A stretch of 64,000 nt of DNA from Thermohalobaculum sp039026375 (lineage in GTDB: Bacteria > Pseudomonadota > Alphaproteobacteria > Rhodobacterales > Rhodobacteraceae). The position numbers and the translations under genes were made by a program. The DNA lies in NCBI GenBank assembly GCA_039026375.1, contig JBCCML010000016.1, positions 24,407-88,406 on the forward strand. The letters are read 5' to 3'. Under the pieces are notes generated by a model. That model did no database searches, had not been told where the DNA came from, and was given only the letters and a program-made list of their open reading frames with translations. This document shows, piece after piece, positions 42,815 through 51,906 of this stretch (position 1 is the first letter of the stretch; each line of letters opens with the position of its first letter).

Positions 42815-44161
42815 ATGTTCAACAAGGTACTGATCGCCAATCGCGGCGAGATCGCCCTTCGGGTCATTCGGGCCGCACGGGAACTTGGCATCCAGACGGT
42901 TGCCATTCATTCCACAGCGGACAGCGACGCCATGCATGTGCGTCTGGCGGATCAATCCGTTTGTGTGGGACCCCCGGCGGCGACGGCCAGTTATCTCAAC
43001 CAGCCGGCCATTCTGTCTGCCTGCGAGATCACCGGCGCCGAGGCGGTGCACCCTGGTTATGGCTTCTTGTCCGAGAACGCCGGTTTTGCTCAGATTGTCG
43101 AGGAATCGGGCCTGGCCTTCATCGGGCCGACGGCTGAGCACATCCGGTTGATGGGCGACAAGATCGCAGCCAAGGACACGATGAAGCGCCTCGGCGTGCC
43201 CTGCGTACCCGGGTCTGACGGTGGCGTGAATTCCATCGAAGAAGCGCGGGAGGTCGCTGAGGAGACCGGCTATCCGGTGCTGATCAAAGCTGCTGCCGGT
43301 GGCGGCGGACGCGGCATGAAGGTGGCCCGCTCAGCAGACGAATTGCAGGTAGCATTTTCCTCAGCCCGGACCGAAGCCAAGGCCGCGTTTGGCGACGACG
43401 CCGTTTACATGGAGAAGTATCTGGGTCAGCCGCGCCATATCGAGATCCAGGTGTTCGGCGACACCCACGGTCGGGCCGTGCATCTGGGCGAGCGTGACTG
43501 TTCGCTGCAGCGCCGCCACCAAAAGGTCTTTGAAGAAGCCCCCTCGCCCGTGATCGACGCCGGACTGCGGGCTGAAATCGGCGAGACATGCGCCAAGGCT
43601 GTGGGCGATATGGGCTATCGCGGCGCCGGAACAATCGAGTTTCTCTATGAGAATGGCGAGTTCTTCTTCATCGAGATGAACACACGACTGCAGGTCGAAC
43701 ACCCGGTGACCGAAACCGTCTTTGGGGTGGATCTGGTGCGCGAGCAGTTTCGTGTTGCTGCGGGCCATGCACTCTCGTTCAAACAAGAAGACTTGGTCCC
43801 AAAAGGCCACTCAATCGAATGCCGGATCACGGCAGAGCGGCTGCCCTCGTTCACGCCGTCGCCCGGTTTGATCGACACCTACCACGCGCCCGGCGGGCTG
43901 GGCGTGCGAATGGACAGCCATCTTTTTGCCGGTTACCGGGTGCCGCCCTATTACGACAGCTTAATCGGGAAACTAATCGTCGCGGGGGACGACCGCACCG
44001 AATGCCTGATGCGCCTGCGCCGCGCTTTGGGAGAGACAATCGTCGCGGGGATAGACACGACGCTGCCACTCTTCCATGCTCTCTTGGACGACCCAGACAT
44101 TGTGGCTGGTAACTACGACATTCACTGGTTGGAACGCTGGCTGGCAGAGAACGCAGGCTAG
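42815..44161 (+). CDS. accC: Biotin carboxylase subunit of acetyl-CoA carboxylase
   Basis: 448 residues. ATP-grasp enzyme with FNKVLIANRGEIALRVIRA, LIKAAAGGGGRGMKVAR (ATP loop), EAPSPVIDA and EMNTRLQVEHPVTE (catalytic residues). Standard length. aat begins 28 bp later. Confidence 0.97.
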   Translation: MFNKVLIANRGEIALRVIRAARELGIQTVAIHSTADSDAMHVRLADQSVCVGPPAATASYLNQPAILSACEITGAEAVHPGYGFLSENAGFAQIVEESGLAFIGPTAEHIRLMGDKIAAKDTMKRLGVPCVPGSDGGVNSIEEAREVAEETGYPVLIKAAAGGGGRGMKVARSADELQVAFSSARTEAKAAFGDDAVYMEKYLGQPRHIEIQVFGDTHGRAVHLGERDCSLQRRHQKVFEEAPSPVIDAGLRAEIGETCAKAVGDMGYRGAGTIEFLYENGEFFFIEMNTRLQVEHPVTETVFGVDLVREQFRVAAGHALSFKQEDLVPKGHSIECRITAERLPSFTPSPGLIDTYHAPGGLGVRMDSHLFAGYRVPPYYDSLIGKLIVAGDDRTECLMRLRRALGETIVAGIDTTLPLFHALLDDPDIVAGNYDIHWLERWLAENAG

Positions 44162-44189
44162 GCGGTGTGTCCGAAATCCCGAGAGGCGT

Positions 44190-44846
44190 ATGAAAGACCA
44201 CGACAGCGAGCTTGAACTGACGCCGGAGCTTGTTCTGCGCGCCTATGCGGCGGGCGTTTTCCCAATGGCAGATTCGGCCGAGGCCGAGGAGCTTTACTGG
44301 GTCGACCCGCGAAAACGTGGAATCCTGCCCCTGAACGGCTTTCACGTCTCGCGCAGCCTGCGCAAACGCTTGCGCCGCATGGATTACCGCGTGCGCGTCG
44401 ACACCGCCTATGAACAGGTCCTGGACCTGTGCGCCGCGCGACCTGAGACGTGGATCAACGAGACGATCCGCACGCTGTTCTTGCAGTTGCATCGAATGGG
44501 CCATGCACATTCGGTCGAAGTCTGGAAAGACAACCAGATGATCGGCGGGCTCTATGGTCTGAGGCTGGGCGGGGCCTTCTTTGGCGAAAGCATGTTCTCG
44601 GCGGAGCGTGACGGATCGAAAATCGCCCTGGCCTGGCTGGTTGCCCGATTGAAGGCGGGTGGCTTCAGCCTGTTAGATACGCAGTTCACCACCCCGCACC
44701 TGGAGGGGCTGGGCGCGCGGGCGGTACCGCGCAGTCACTACCTGGACCTGCTGGAACGCGCCTTGGCGCGACGCGGTAACTTTCGGGCGCTTTTGCCGGA
44801 TACGACGGTCGATGATGTTCTGGAACTGATCAGCAACCCAGCCTGA
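44190..44846 (+). CDS. aat: Leucyl/phenylalanyl-tRNA--protein transferase
   Basis: 218 residues. LTPELVLRAYAAGVFPMAD, YWVDPRKRGILPL, GGLYGLRLGGAFFGESMFS and DTQFTTPHLEGLGA are family hallmarks. Adds Leu/Phe to N-terminal Arg/Lys for degradation by ClpAP. Convergent with DUF2155 gene (six bases). Confidence 0.95.
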   Translation: MKDHDSELELTPELVLRAYAAGVFPMADSAEAEELYWVDPRKRGILPLNGFHVSRSLRKRLRRMDYRVRVDTAYEQVLDLCAARPETWINETIRTLFLQLHRMGHAHSVEVWKDNQMIGGLYGLRLGGAFFGESMFSAERDGSKIALAWLVARLKAGGFSLLDTQFTTPHLEGLGARAVPRSHYLDLLERALARRGNFRALLPDTTVDDVLELISNPA

Positions 44847-44852
44847 GGCGGA

Positions 44853-45623
44853 TCAATCGCCGGATGCGGTCGTCACACCAGCATCGCAATTCAGTACCCA
44901 CACATCGTATCGGGGATGGTCCATCGCCGACAACGCTGGGCTTTCGGCAAACATCCAACCCGTAAACACAGGCGCATCCGGCGCCTTCGTGTCCCAAATG
45001 CGCAGATAAGCCATTGTGCCGTGCTGAGCCCCGCTTTCAGGTGCGCGGCAAGCCTCGAGAACGATGCGCAGGCGACCAGCAAGTACCTCGCCGCCGACGG
45101 CGACATCAACCGTCTGCGTTTGGCCCGTCATCTTATCCAAATGACGGAGCTGAACGCTGTCGCGCAGATCCGTCTCCGGCGATGCGATCGGCTCCAGTGG
45201 CCCGCTCTGATCTGCATCTGCGTCGCCATCCAATCCAATCGGAGCGCGACGGAACCGTCGATCCCGTTCCTGTTGCCACGACGTAGCTTGCGCATTGGGA
45301 TCGTCTTCATCGCCAGTGGCCCGCCCATCGGGTCCGAATACAACGCGCACCGGGCCATCGTCGCCGGGCCGCAGCACCGACACACTGGGCGATTGCGGTG
45401 TGTCAGCTTCTGCGGTTGGCGCTTCCACCTCTGGCGCGATCTGGCCGCCGGGCAAGGACGGCTCGTCATCGGTGTCGGCCTCTGGATCAGGCGCCACCTC
45501 CGGCGGCATGCCGCGGTCAGCTGGCACCGGGGACTCGTAGACCTCAATGAACCCCGTCTGGCCCGGCGCCTTTGCAATGGGTGCAAGGGCAATCGCGACC
45601 AGCATGGCGATGAGGCGCTTCAT
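44853..45623 (-). CDS. DUF2155 periplasmic protein
   Basis: 256 residues. Signal peptide (LIAMLVAIALAPIAKA), an acidic disordered segment and the C-terminal DUF2155 domain: QLRHLDKMTGQTQTVDVAVG, AYLRIWDTKAPDAPVF, TGWMFAESPALSAMDHPRYDVW. The domain is conserved in alphaproteobacteria next to accBC-aat; function unknown. ATG 45623 chosen; an in-frame TTG at 45656 overlaps mlaD. Confidence 0.86.
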   Translation of the reverse strand: MKRLIAMLVAIALAPIAKAPGQTGFIEVYESPVPADRGMPPEVAPDPEADTDDEPSLPGGQIAPEVEAPTAEADTPQSPSVSVLRPGDDGPVRVVFGPDGRATGDEDDPNAQATSWQQERDRRFRRAPIGLDGDADADQSGPLEPIASPETDLRDSVQLRHLDKMTGQTQTVDVAVGGEVLAGRLRIVLEACRAPESGAQHGTMAYLRIWDTKAPDAPVFTGWMFAESPALSAMDHPRYDVWVLNCDAGVTTASGD

Positions 45624-45639
45624 CACGCGGGGACTTTTG

Positions 45640-46080
45640 CTATGAGCCTTGGGCAAACTTGTTCAGCAGGTCCAACCAATTGACGGAGCCTTGCGTATAC
45701 TCGAACGTCGCTCCAGGCTCGAGCATGAACTCTGACGCGCCAGGATCAATGGCAATGAGGTTCCCGCTCAACAAGCTTTCCGAGATAATTTTGGCAATGG
45801 AGTCCTCGGGGATCTGAATGTCTGGACGGATCGATAGCGTCACCGTGGCATAGAAGTTCTCCGGGTTCAGTTCGATTTGAGATACCCGGCCAACCTTCAC
45901 GCCTGACACTTGTACGTCCGTACCGGTCTGCAAACCTTCTGCTTTGCGGAACTCAGCCGTCAGTTCGTAACCAGCGCCGCCCACCGACACGTCCGCCGTG
46001 TTTGCGGCGTAAACCAGGAAACCGCCGGCTACTGCCAGAACCGCCGCTCCGATCACAGTTTCCGCTGCATTTGACGCCAT
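45640..46080 (-). CDS. mlaD: MlaD, substrate-binding lipid transport protein
   Basis: 146 residues from ATG 46080 (GGAGTGG upstream). Membrane anchor (VIGAAVLAVAGGFLVYAAN), then the MCE domain GYELTAEFRKAEGLQTGTDVQVSGVKVG and SLLSGNLIAIDPGA. In E. coli MlaD forms a hexamer in the inner-membrane phospholipid transporter MlaFEDB. No mlaE/F next to it. Confidence 0.88.
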   Translation of the reverse strand: MASNAAETVIGAAVLAVAGGFLVYAANTADVSVGGAGYELTAEFRKAEGLQTGTDVQVSGVKVGRVSQIELNPENFYATVTLSIRPDIQIPEDSIAKIISESLLSGNLIAIDPGASEFMLEPGATFEYTQGSVNWLDLLNKFAQGS

Positions 46081-46436
46081 ACTGCCACTCCACTGGCTGT
46101 TGAGGACAACCCGTGACCCCACGGATAATCCGATAGGTGCGGACACGCTGTCCGACAAGCCCTTTCGCGCACTTCAGATGGCTTCGCCTGCATCGCTCTA
46201 CAACACAGCGGCAAAGAAAGCCGACAAGGTCGCGACCCTGAGGTCAGTATGCAGCCTGGCTGCTGCGGGGTCCATAGCTGGTGTTCGCGCACTGTTCGTC
46301 GTGTTCCCACAGCCCACACGAAGAAAAAATCAACGTGTTCCGCAACGTCAGCACTTGATTCGCGCAAGAAAATGTCGCTCAGCCTGTGTGCATAGAAAAT
46401 AAGCTGCGTCACGCGGCTATAGGGAGGGACACGACC
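46081..46436. other. 356-bp divergent spacer between mlaD and the fadL-like gene
   Basis: No coding potential supported on either strand. Contains a short hairpin GCAGC-CTG-GCTGC near 46251 and A-rich stretches near 46320-46400 that may hold the fadL promoter; I could not identify a convincing -35/-10 pair. Confidence 0.4.
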
Positions 46437-47687
46437 ATGGATACGCGGAGATTTACTGCGCTAGCGACAGCGCTCTCTGCCGCGGCCCTTGTCAGCGCTT
46501 CGGCACATGCGGGGTCGTTTGCGATCAAAGAACGCTCCACACGGGCGCAGGGCTTGTCATTTGCCGGGGCAACAGCGGGATCGGGTGGCCTGCAATCAAT
46601 GGGCTTTAACCCTGCCGCAATTGGCGTGATCGACCCGGGTGCCGGTAATGTCGAAATCTCCGGCGGCGTCTCAGTGATCAACCCAAACACCGAAGGGCAG
46701 GCCTCGGTGAACGGGGTTCCGGTCGGCGGACCTTTCGATGCCGGCCGCCTGGCTGGGCTGGCGAACTCTTACATCGGTTTCCGATTAGAGGACGATATCC
46801 TCTTGGGCATGGCGATCTACACGCCCTTTGGCCTGACAACGCAATATGACGCCGGCTGGCTGGGCCAGTTCGATGCGCTGACATCGTCGCTTCAGACCAT
46901 CACCTTCGCGCCGACCATCGCCTACGAGCCGATGCCGGGCCTGACCTTGGCCTTGTCGGGCAACCTGATGTACACCAGTGTGCGGCTGACCACCGCGGCC
47001 GGTCAGTTAGACGGCGACACGACGGTCCCCAGCTTTTCTGTCGGCGCCATGTGGCAGGCAACGCCCAGCACCACAGTGGGTTTGGCGTACCTGCATGGTT
47101 ACAACATTCAGGTCGACGGCTTCTTTACGCCCACGGGTGGCGTGCCACTCCCCGCTCGCGCGGCGGCCCAACTGCCGGGCGTTGTCTCTTTGGGTGTGGT
47201 CCAAGGCATCACCAGCGATTTCCGGGTGATGGGCGAGGTCCAGTGGCAGAACTGGTCCACCTTTGACAAACTGGATGTGGCGCTGATCGGCGGACCCGCG
47301 CTGCAATCAGACACGCAAGGCTACGAAGACGCCTTCTACATCGCCGCCGGAGCTGAGTACGACATCAACGACCAGTTCACCGTGCGCACCGGGGTCGGTT
47401 GGGACCAGACACCGACGAATTCCGGCACGCCGGTCGGCGTGTTCCCGGCCGCCGTCAATCCAATCGCGACCAACCGCACAGCCCGCGTGCCCGACGAGGA
47501 CCGGCTATGGCTGTCGATCGGCGCCAGCTACGCCATGAACGACCACATGAGCATCGATGTCGGGTACTCCTACCTCTTCGCGCTGGAAGACTCGGTGGTT
47601 GGCCTGCGAAACGCCCCGGCCGGATCGGTGGCGATCTACGAGGGCAGCGCCCACATCTTCTCGATCGGTGGATCGATGAAGTTCTAG
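46437..47687 (+). CDS. FadL/OmpP1-type outer membrane transport protein
   Basis: 416 residues from ATG 46437 (AGGGAGGG upstream). Signal peptide ending SASAHA, then GSFAIKERSTRAQGLSFAGATAGSGG, the N-terminal hatch NPAAIG, and strand patterns through to IFSIGGSMKF with terminal Phe required for outer-membrane assembly. FadL relatives take up long-chain fatty acids and hydrocarbons. Fits the abundance of acyl-CoA enzymes upstream. Confidence 0.9.
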   Translation: MDTRRFTALATALSAAALVSASAHAGSFAIKERSTRAQGLSFAGATAGSGGLQSMGFNPAAIGVIDPGAGNVEISGGVSVINPNTEGQASVNGVPVGGPFDAGRLAGLANSYIGFRLEDDILLGMAIYTPFGLTTQYDAGWLGQFDALTSSLQTITFAPTIAYEPMPGLTLALSGNLMYTSVRLTTAAGQLDGDTTVPSFSVGAMWQATPSTTVGLAYLHGYNIQVDGFFTPTGGVPLPARAAAQLPGVVSLGVVQGITSDFRVMGEVQWQNWSTFDKLDVALIGGPALQSDTQGYEDAFYIAAGAEYDINDQFTVRTGVGWDQTPTNSGTPVGVFPAAVNPIATNRTARVPDEDRLWLSIGASYAMNDHMSIDVGYSYLFALEDSVVGLRNAPAGSVAIYEGSAHIFSIGGSMKF

Positions 47688-47692
47688 GGGCA

Positions 47693-48820
47693 CTAGAGGC
47701 GGGGCAGATCCCCCGATTCCCAACCTGCGCGGATCTGGGCGGCGGTCTCGGCCAGCCGCCCTTTTGCTATGGCGTGGCGCAAGGTTGCCATCAGCTCCTG
47801 ATAGTAGTGCAGGTTGTGCCAGGTCAGCAGCATCGAGGCGATGATCTCTCCCGACTTGTGCACATGGTGAAGATAGGCCCGTGAATAGCCGGTGCAGGCC
47901 GGGCACAGGCAATCCGGGTCCAGCGGACGCGGATCGTCGGCGTGGCGCGCATTGCGGATGTTGACCGGCCCGCGCCGGGTGAAAGCCTGCCCCGTGCGCC
48001 CGGATCGCGAGGGCAACACGCAGTCGAACATGTCTACGCCGCGTTCGACGGCGCCCAAGATGTCCTCGGGCTTCCCGACGCCCATCAGATAGCGGGGCTT
48101 GTCCTCCGGCAGTTGGCCGGGCGCATAATCCAGTACGCAGAACATCGCCTCCTGCCCCTCGCCCACGGCGAGCCCGCCAATCGCATAGCCGTCGAAGCTG
48201 ATCGCCTGCAATGCCTCGGCCGAGCGACCGCGCAACTCCTGATCCAGCCCGCCCTGCTGGATGCCGAATAGCGCATGGCCGGGCCGGTCGCCGAAGGCAT
48301 CGCGCGAGCGTTGGGCCCAGCGCATGCTGAGCTCCATGCTCTCGGCGATTGTCTCTCGCGGGGCGGGCAGCGCCGGGCATTCGTCAAAGGCCATGACGAT
48401 GTCCGAGCCCAAATGCCGCTGGATCTCCATCGATGTCTCGGGGCTCAGCATGTGGCGTGAGCCGTCGATGTGGCTGGCAAAACGGACGCCCTCCTCGCTC
48501 AGCTTGCGCAACGAAGCGAGGCTCATCACTTGAAACCCACCCGAATCCGTCAGGATGGGCCGCGACCAGTTCATGAACTTATGCAACCCGCCCAGGTGGG
48601 CCATCCGCTCGGCGCCGGGTCGCAGCATCAGGTGATAGGTATTGCCCAACAGGATATCGGCGCCGGTCTCTGCCACGCTTTCCGGCAGCATTGCCTTGAC
48701 AGTGGCCGCCGTGCCCACGGGCATGAACGCAGGCGTCCGGATCTGGCCGCGCGGCGTCTCGATTACACCGGTCCGCGCCCGCCCGTCCCGCGCATGGATA
48801 CTATAGGAGAATCCGCCCAT
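47693..48820 (-). CDS. tgt: Queuine tRNA-ribosyltransferase
   Basis: 375 residues. Exchanges G34 in GUN tRNAs for preQ1. Active-site Asp in ILTDSGGFQVMSL, nucleophile region DMFDCVLPSRSGRTGQAF and zinc site CLCPACTGYSRAYLHH. Convergent with the fadL gene. Confidence 0.97.
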   Translation of the reverse strand: MGGFSYSIHARDGRARTGVIETPRGQIRTPAFMPVGTAATVKAMLPESVAETGADILLGNTYHLMLRPGAERMAHLGGLHKFMNWSRPILTDSGGFQVMSLASLRKLSEEGVRFASHIDGSRHMLSPETSMEIQRHLGSDIVMAFDECPALPAPRETIAESMELSMRWAQRSRDAFGDRPGHALFGIQQGGLDQELRGRSAEALQAISFDGYAIGGLAVGEGQEAMFCVLDYAPGQLPEDKPRYLMGVGKPEDILGAVERGVDMFDCVLPSRSGRTGQAFTRRGPVNIRNARHADDPRPLDPDCLCPACTGYSRAYLHHVHKSGEIIASMLLTWHNLHYYQELMATLRHAIAKGRLAETAAQIRAGWESGDLPRL

Positions 48821-48954
48821 CGGCGCCTTTTAGGAACCCTGCCCCAGCTTGCAAGGGGCCCGGGGGCGCCGACACGCAAAACACCGCGGCATGGTTCCCC
48901 CGGCCCGCCGAACGCGCTATATCTGGGACGGGATCCTAAATACGCGGACATGTT

Positions 48955-49320
48955 ATGAACGATGAGACGCAAACACCGGACGAAGGCGAGCCGCTGATCA
49001 AGCCGTCCACGCCGGATCATCCCCTGTTCGATCATATTGTCGAGGCATGCCGCAGCGTGCACGATCCTGAGATCCCCGTGAACATCTACGATCTGGGTCT
49101 GATCTATTCGATCCGCGTCGGCGACGACAGCCACGTGGACATCGACATGTCCCTGACGGCCCCTGGATGCCCTGTGGCCGGCGAGATGCCGGGCTGGGTC
49201 GCCGATGCCGTTGAGCCCATCCCTGGCGTCAAAACCGTTGACGTCCGCCTGGTCTGGGAGCCGCCCTGGGGTCTGGAGATGCTGTCTGACGAAGCCAAGC
49301 TGGAACTCGGCTTCATCTGA
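48955..49320 (+). CDS. sufT: SufT/MIP18-type Fe-S cluster assembly protein
   Basis: 121 residues. DPEIPVNIYDLGLIYSI and LTAPGCPVAGEMPGWV (conserved Cys) are the DUF59 signature. Assists Fe-S maturation; sufA lies 1.1 kb downstream. ATG 48955. Confidence 0.92.
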   Translation: MNDETQTPDEGEPLIKPSTPDHPLFDHIVEACRSVHDPEIPVNIYDLGLIYSIRVGDDSHVDIDMSLTAPGCPVAGEMPGWVADAVEPIPGVKTVDVRLVWEPPWGLEMLSDEAKLELGFI

Positions 49321-49343
49321 CGCCCCAGTCGAAAGGGCGCGCC

Positions 49344-50243
49344 ATGAGCAGATACGACGACCTGATGGCCCGCATCGCCCGTGGCGAGCGCGTTTTGATC
49401 GATGGCGGCACCGGTACTGAGGTTGACCGCCGCGGCGTCCCCCAGTTGGAAAACGCCTGGAATGGCGGCGGCACGCTCAGCCACCCCGACATCGTCTGTG
49501 GTATCCACCACGATTACATCAGCCACGGTGCCGAGATCATCATCTCGAACACGTTCTCGGCCACCCGCCATGCCCTGCAGGATGCCGGGGAAGCGGCGCT
49601 TTTCGACGATTACAATCGCCGCGGCGTCGAACTGGCCATCGAGGCCCGCACAGCCAGCGGCAGGGACAACGTGCTGGTGGCGGGCGGGATATCTTATTGG
49701 TCGTGGACAGGCCGGCATCCGGACGTGGAGAGCTTGGGCCAGGATGTCACTCGACAGGCGCAGGTGATGGCCGATGCCGGGGCAGACCTGCTGATGCTGG
49801 AGATGATGGTCGGCATCGATCGTATGCTTGTGACGCTGCAGGCGGCGCAAGCCTGCGGCCTGCCCGTTTGGGTGGGGCTTTCCTGCCGCCCGAACGACCA
49901 GGGGCAGATGGCGCTCTATGACGGCGATCTGCTGTTCGATGCGCTGGCGGCACTGGACGGGCGCGGCGTGCCGCTGATCTCGATCATGCACACGCAGGTC
50001 GCCTATGTGGATGCTTGCCTGGACATCGTCGATCAGGCTTGGGCGGGGCCCGTCGGCGTCTATGCCCATACCGGGACCGAAATCGACACGAAATGGACCT
50101 TTCACGATACGATCACGCCGCGGGACTATGCCGACAATGCGCGGCGCTGGCTGGATCGCGGGGTGCAGGTGATCGGCGGTTGTTGCGGGATAAGGCCGGA
50201 ACATATCGCAACCATGGCGCCACTGGTCGAGGCGGAAGCTTAA
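49344..50243 (+). CDS. Homocysteine S-methyltransferase-like protein with altered zinc site
   Basis: 299 residues, 23 bp after sufT. TIM-barrel start LIDGGTGTEVDRRG, EIIISNTFSATRHAL, and C-terminal VIGGCCGIRPEHI, the two zinc Cys of the family. The first zinc Cys (usually after strand 6, Asn-Cys) is not visible; ISIMHTQVAYVD occupies that region. So either a His replaces Cys or the protein has a different substrate. Confidence 0.84.
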   Translation: MSRYDDLMARIARGERVLIDGGTGTEVDRRGVPQLENAWNGGGTLSHPDIVCGIHHDYISHGAEIIISNTFSATRHALQDAGEAALFDDYNRRGVELAIEARTASGRDNVLVAGGISYWSWTGRHPDVESLGQDVTRQAQVMADAGADLLMLEMMVGIDRMLVTLQAAQACGLPVWVGLSCRPNDQGQMALYDGDLLFDALAALDGRGVPLISIMHTQVAYVDACLDIVDQAWAGPVGVYAHTGTEIDTKWTFHDTITPRDYADNARRWLDRGVQVIGGCCGIRPEHIATMAPLVEAEA

Positions 50244-50284
50244 CAGAGCATTTCTGATTTATTAAATGTTTACAACTGGTTAAG

Positions 50285-50300
50285 TGTTTCACGTGAAACA
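50285..50300. promoter_or_regulatory. parS: parS site (ParB-binding centromere)
   Basis: Perfect palindrome TGTTTCACGTGAAACA, identical to the known chromosomal parS consensus. Sits in a 163-bp AT-richer spacer between the methyltransferase-like gene and sufA. Binding nucleates ParB and segregation. Confidence 0.92.
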
Positions 50301-50406
50301 TCTTCGACATCATGGACTGGGCCTGCTTGCAAGGATGGCCGCAGCGGTCGTCTGAGTGCTTGTACCAAAGGCCGCCTGAGCCTATTTTCTCCGCCAGAGG
50401 TGACCC

Positions 50407-50757
50407 ATGTTCGCAATTCCTGGCCAAGACCCCGTGACGCTGACCCCCGCTGCCATCAAGCGCATTCTGAAGCTGATGGACGGCACCGAGGTCAAGGGCC
50501 TGCGCATCGGCGTCAAAAAGGGCGGCTGCGCCGGTATGGAATACACCATGGAGCATGCCACCGAGATCGGCGACCACGACGCAGTGGTCGAGAAGGAAGG
50601 CGCCCGGGTAATGATCGCCCCAATGGCGCAGATGTTCCTGATCGGGACTGAGATTGACTACAAGACGTCGCTGCTGGAATCCGGGTTTGTGTTCAACAAC
50701 CCGAACGTCAGCGAAGCCTGCGGCTGCGGCGAGTCGATCAAGTTCGAAGGCATGTGA
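50407..50757 (+). CDS. sufA: A-type Fe-S carrier (SufA/IscA/ErpA-like)
   Basis: 116 residues. VTLTPAAIKRILKLM, KKGGCAGMEYTMEH and ACGCGES provide the three Cys ligands. ATG 50407. First of an overlapping run of four genes. Confidence 0.9.
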   Translation: MFAIPGQDPVTLTPAAIKRILKLMDGTEVKGLRIGVKKGGCAGMEYTMEHATEIGDHDAVVEKEGARVMIAPMAQMFLIGTEIDYKTSLLESGFVFNNPNVSEACGCGESIKFEGM

Positions 50758-51116
50758 TGCACCTTCGGCGCCGGCGCGCGCCGGAGACGCAGCTGGCCCG
50801 CGCAGGCGAAAGAACCCAACTGTTAATCGGCGATGCCCCGTTGGCAGAGGTGCGCTTCAAGGCCACCGTGATGGACGGGCCCGTGGCAGGAACCGTAAGC
50901 ATCGAAACTGTCGACGGCACACGCACCGCCGAACTGACCGATGACAATCGGCTGGACATACACGGCCTGATCTCCCTGTCCGTCGTGCCTCAGCGCAATA
51001 CCGCGATCACCTTCGTCCCTGCCCATGGACGCCCGTTCGGCGCGGGGGTCGTGCTTGGCGGCGCGCTGATCTTGAGCGCCATTGCCTGGACCGCCTGGGA
51101 TCTTACGGGCCTCTGA
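50757..51116 (+). CDS. Small tail-anchored membrane protein (unknown)
   Basis: 119 residues; start ATG overlaps sufA stop (TGATG) with GAAGG upstream. Beta-rich N-terminal part (VRFKATVMDGPVAGTVSIETVDG) then one C-terminal span (FGAGVVLGGALILSAIAWTAW). Similar overall layout to the gene at 51493; family not recognised. Confidence 0.7.
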   Translation: MHLRRRRAPETQLARAGERTQLLIGDAPLAEVRFKATVMDGPVAGTVSIETVDGTRTAELTDDNRLDIHGLISLSVVPQRNTAITFVPAHGRPFGAGVVLGGALILSAIAWTAWDLTGL

Positions 51117-51493
51117 TGGCGATGACGGCTGAAGAACGCGAGGCACTACGCGATCTGTTCGCCCAGGTCGGTCCGGTCCAAGTGCGCCGCATGTTCGGGG
51201 GCGCGGGGCTCTATCTGGACGATGCCTGCTTTGCCATCGTGGTCGACGGCAGTGTCATGCTGCGGGGCGATGACGATCTGGGCCCAGATCTGGAAGCCGA
51301 GGGGTCCGAACGTTGGCACTATCAACCCCCCGGCGGCAAACCGGTTGCCATGCCCTACTGGCGCCTGCCTGACAGTGCCCTGGATGACCCCGACGAAGCA
51401 GCCAGTTGGGCGCTTCGCGCCCTGGTGCCCGCGCAACGTGCCGCTGCCGAGAAACGCGCCCGCAAAGCGCGCAAGGCAGCGAGGGCAACTTGA
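51116..51493 (+). CDS. TfoX N-terminal domain protein
   Basis: 125 residues. VRRMFGGAGLYLDDACFAIVVDGSVMLRGDD is the TfoX/Sxy N-domain; the C-terminus is Lys/Arg-rich (EKRARKARKAAR). Overlaps both neighbours by one base. Competence or unrelated regulatory role unknown. Confidence 0.85.
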   Translation: MAMTAEEREALRDLFAQVGPVQVRRMFGGAGLYLDDACFAIVVDGSVMLRGDDDLGPDLEAEGSERWHYQPPGGKPVAMPYWRLPDSALDDPDEAASWALRALVPAQRAAAEKRARKARKAARAT

Positions 51494-51870
51494 TGTTCCG
51501 ACCAAAGAGCTTCCACATCCCAGCGGGCCAGCGCACCAAGATCCTGTGGCTCTACTCCAGCTCGGTCCCTGGCGAGGTTCGCTTCACCGCCACCCCGACC
51601 GATCCAACAGCCTCCTTGAACGGTACGGTGGAACTGCATCGAAAACGCTGGTTCACCTGGCATCGCGATGACTATCCGCTGAGCGCGCGCATGACGTTGC
51701 CCAAGGGCATGTCCGACGGCGACTACCGTGTCTACGTCACCCCGGACCAGGACACCGACATCCAGTTCCAAACCCGCCACGCCCGGGCCGAGATCTTCTT
51801 CGTTATCCTTGCCTGCGTCATCGGTCTCGGGCTAGTGGCGGGTTCCAGAGCCTTTATGTTCGGCCCGTAA
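51493..51870 (+). CDS. Small tail-anchored membrane protein (unknown)
   Basis: 125 residues. IPAGQRTKILWLYSSSVPGEVRFTA, GDYRVYVTPDQDTDIQF, then a C-terminal span IFFVILACVIGLGLVAGS. Start shares a base with tfoX stop. Layout parallels the 50757 gene. No family recognised. Confidence 0.7.
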   Translation: MFRPKSFHIPAGQRTKILWLYSSSVPGEVRFTATPTDPTASLNGTVELHRKRWFTWHRDDYPLSARMTLPKGMSDGDYRVYVTPDQDTDIQFQTRHARAEIFFVILACVIGLGLVAGSRAFMFGP

Positions 51871-51906
51871 CCACCCGCCGCGTCACGCCCACCCGAAAGG
51901 ATGCCC

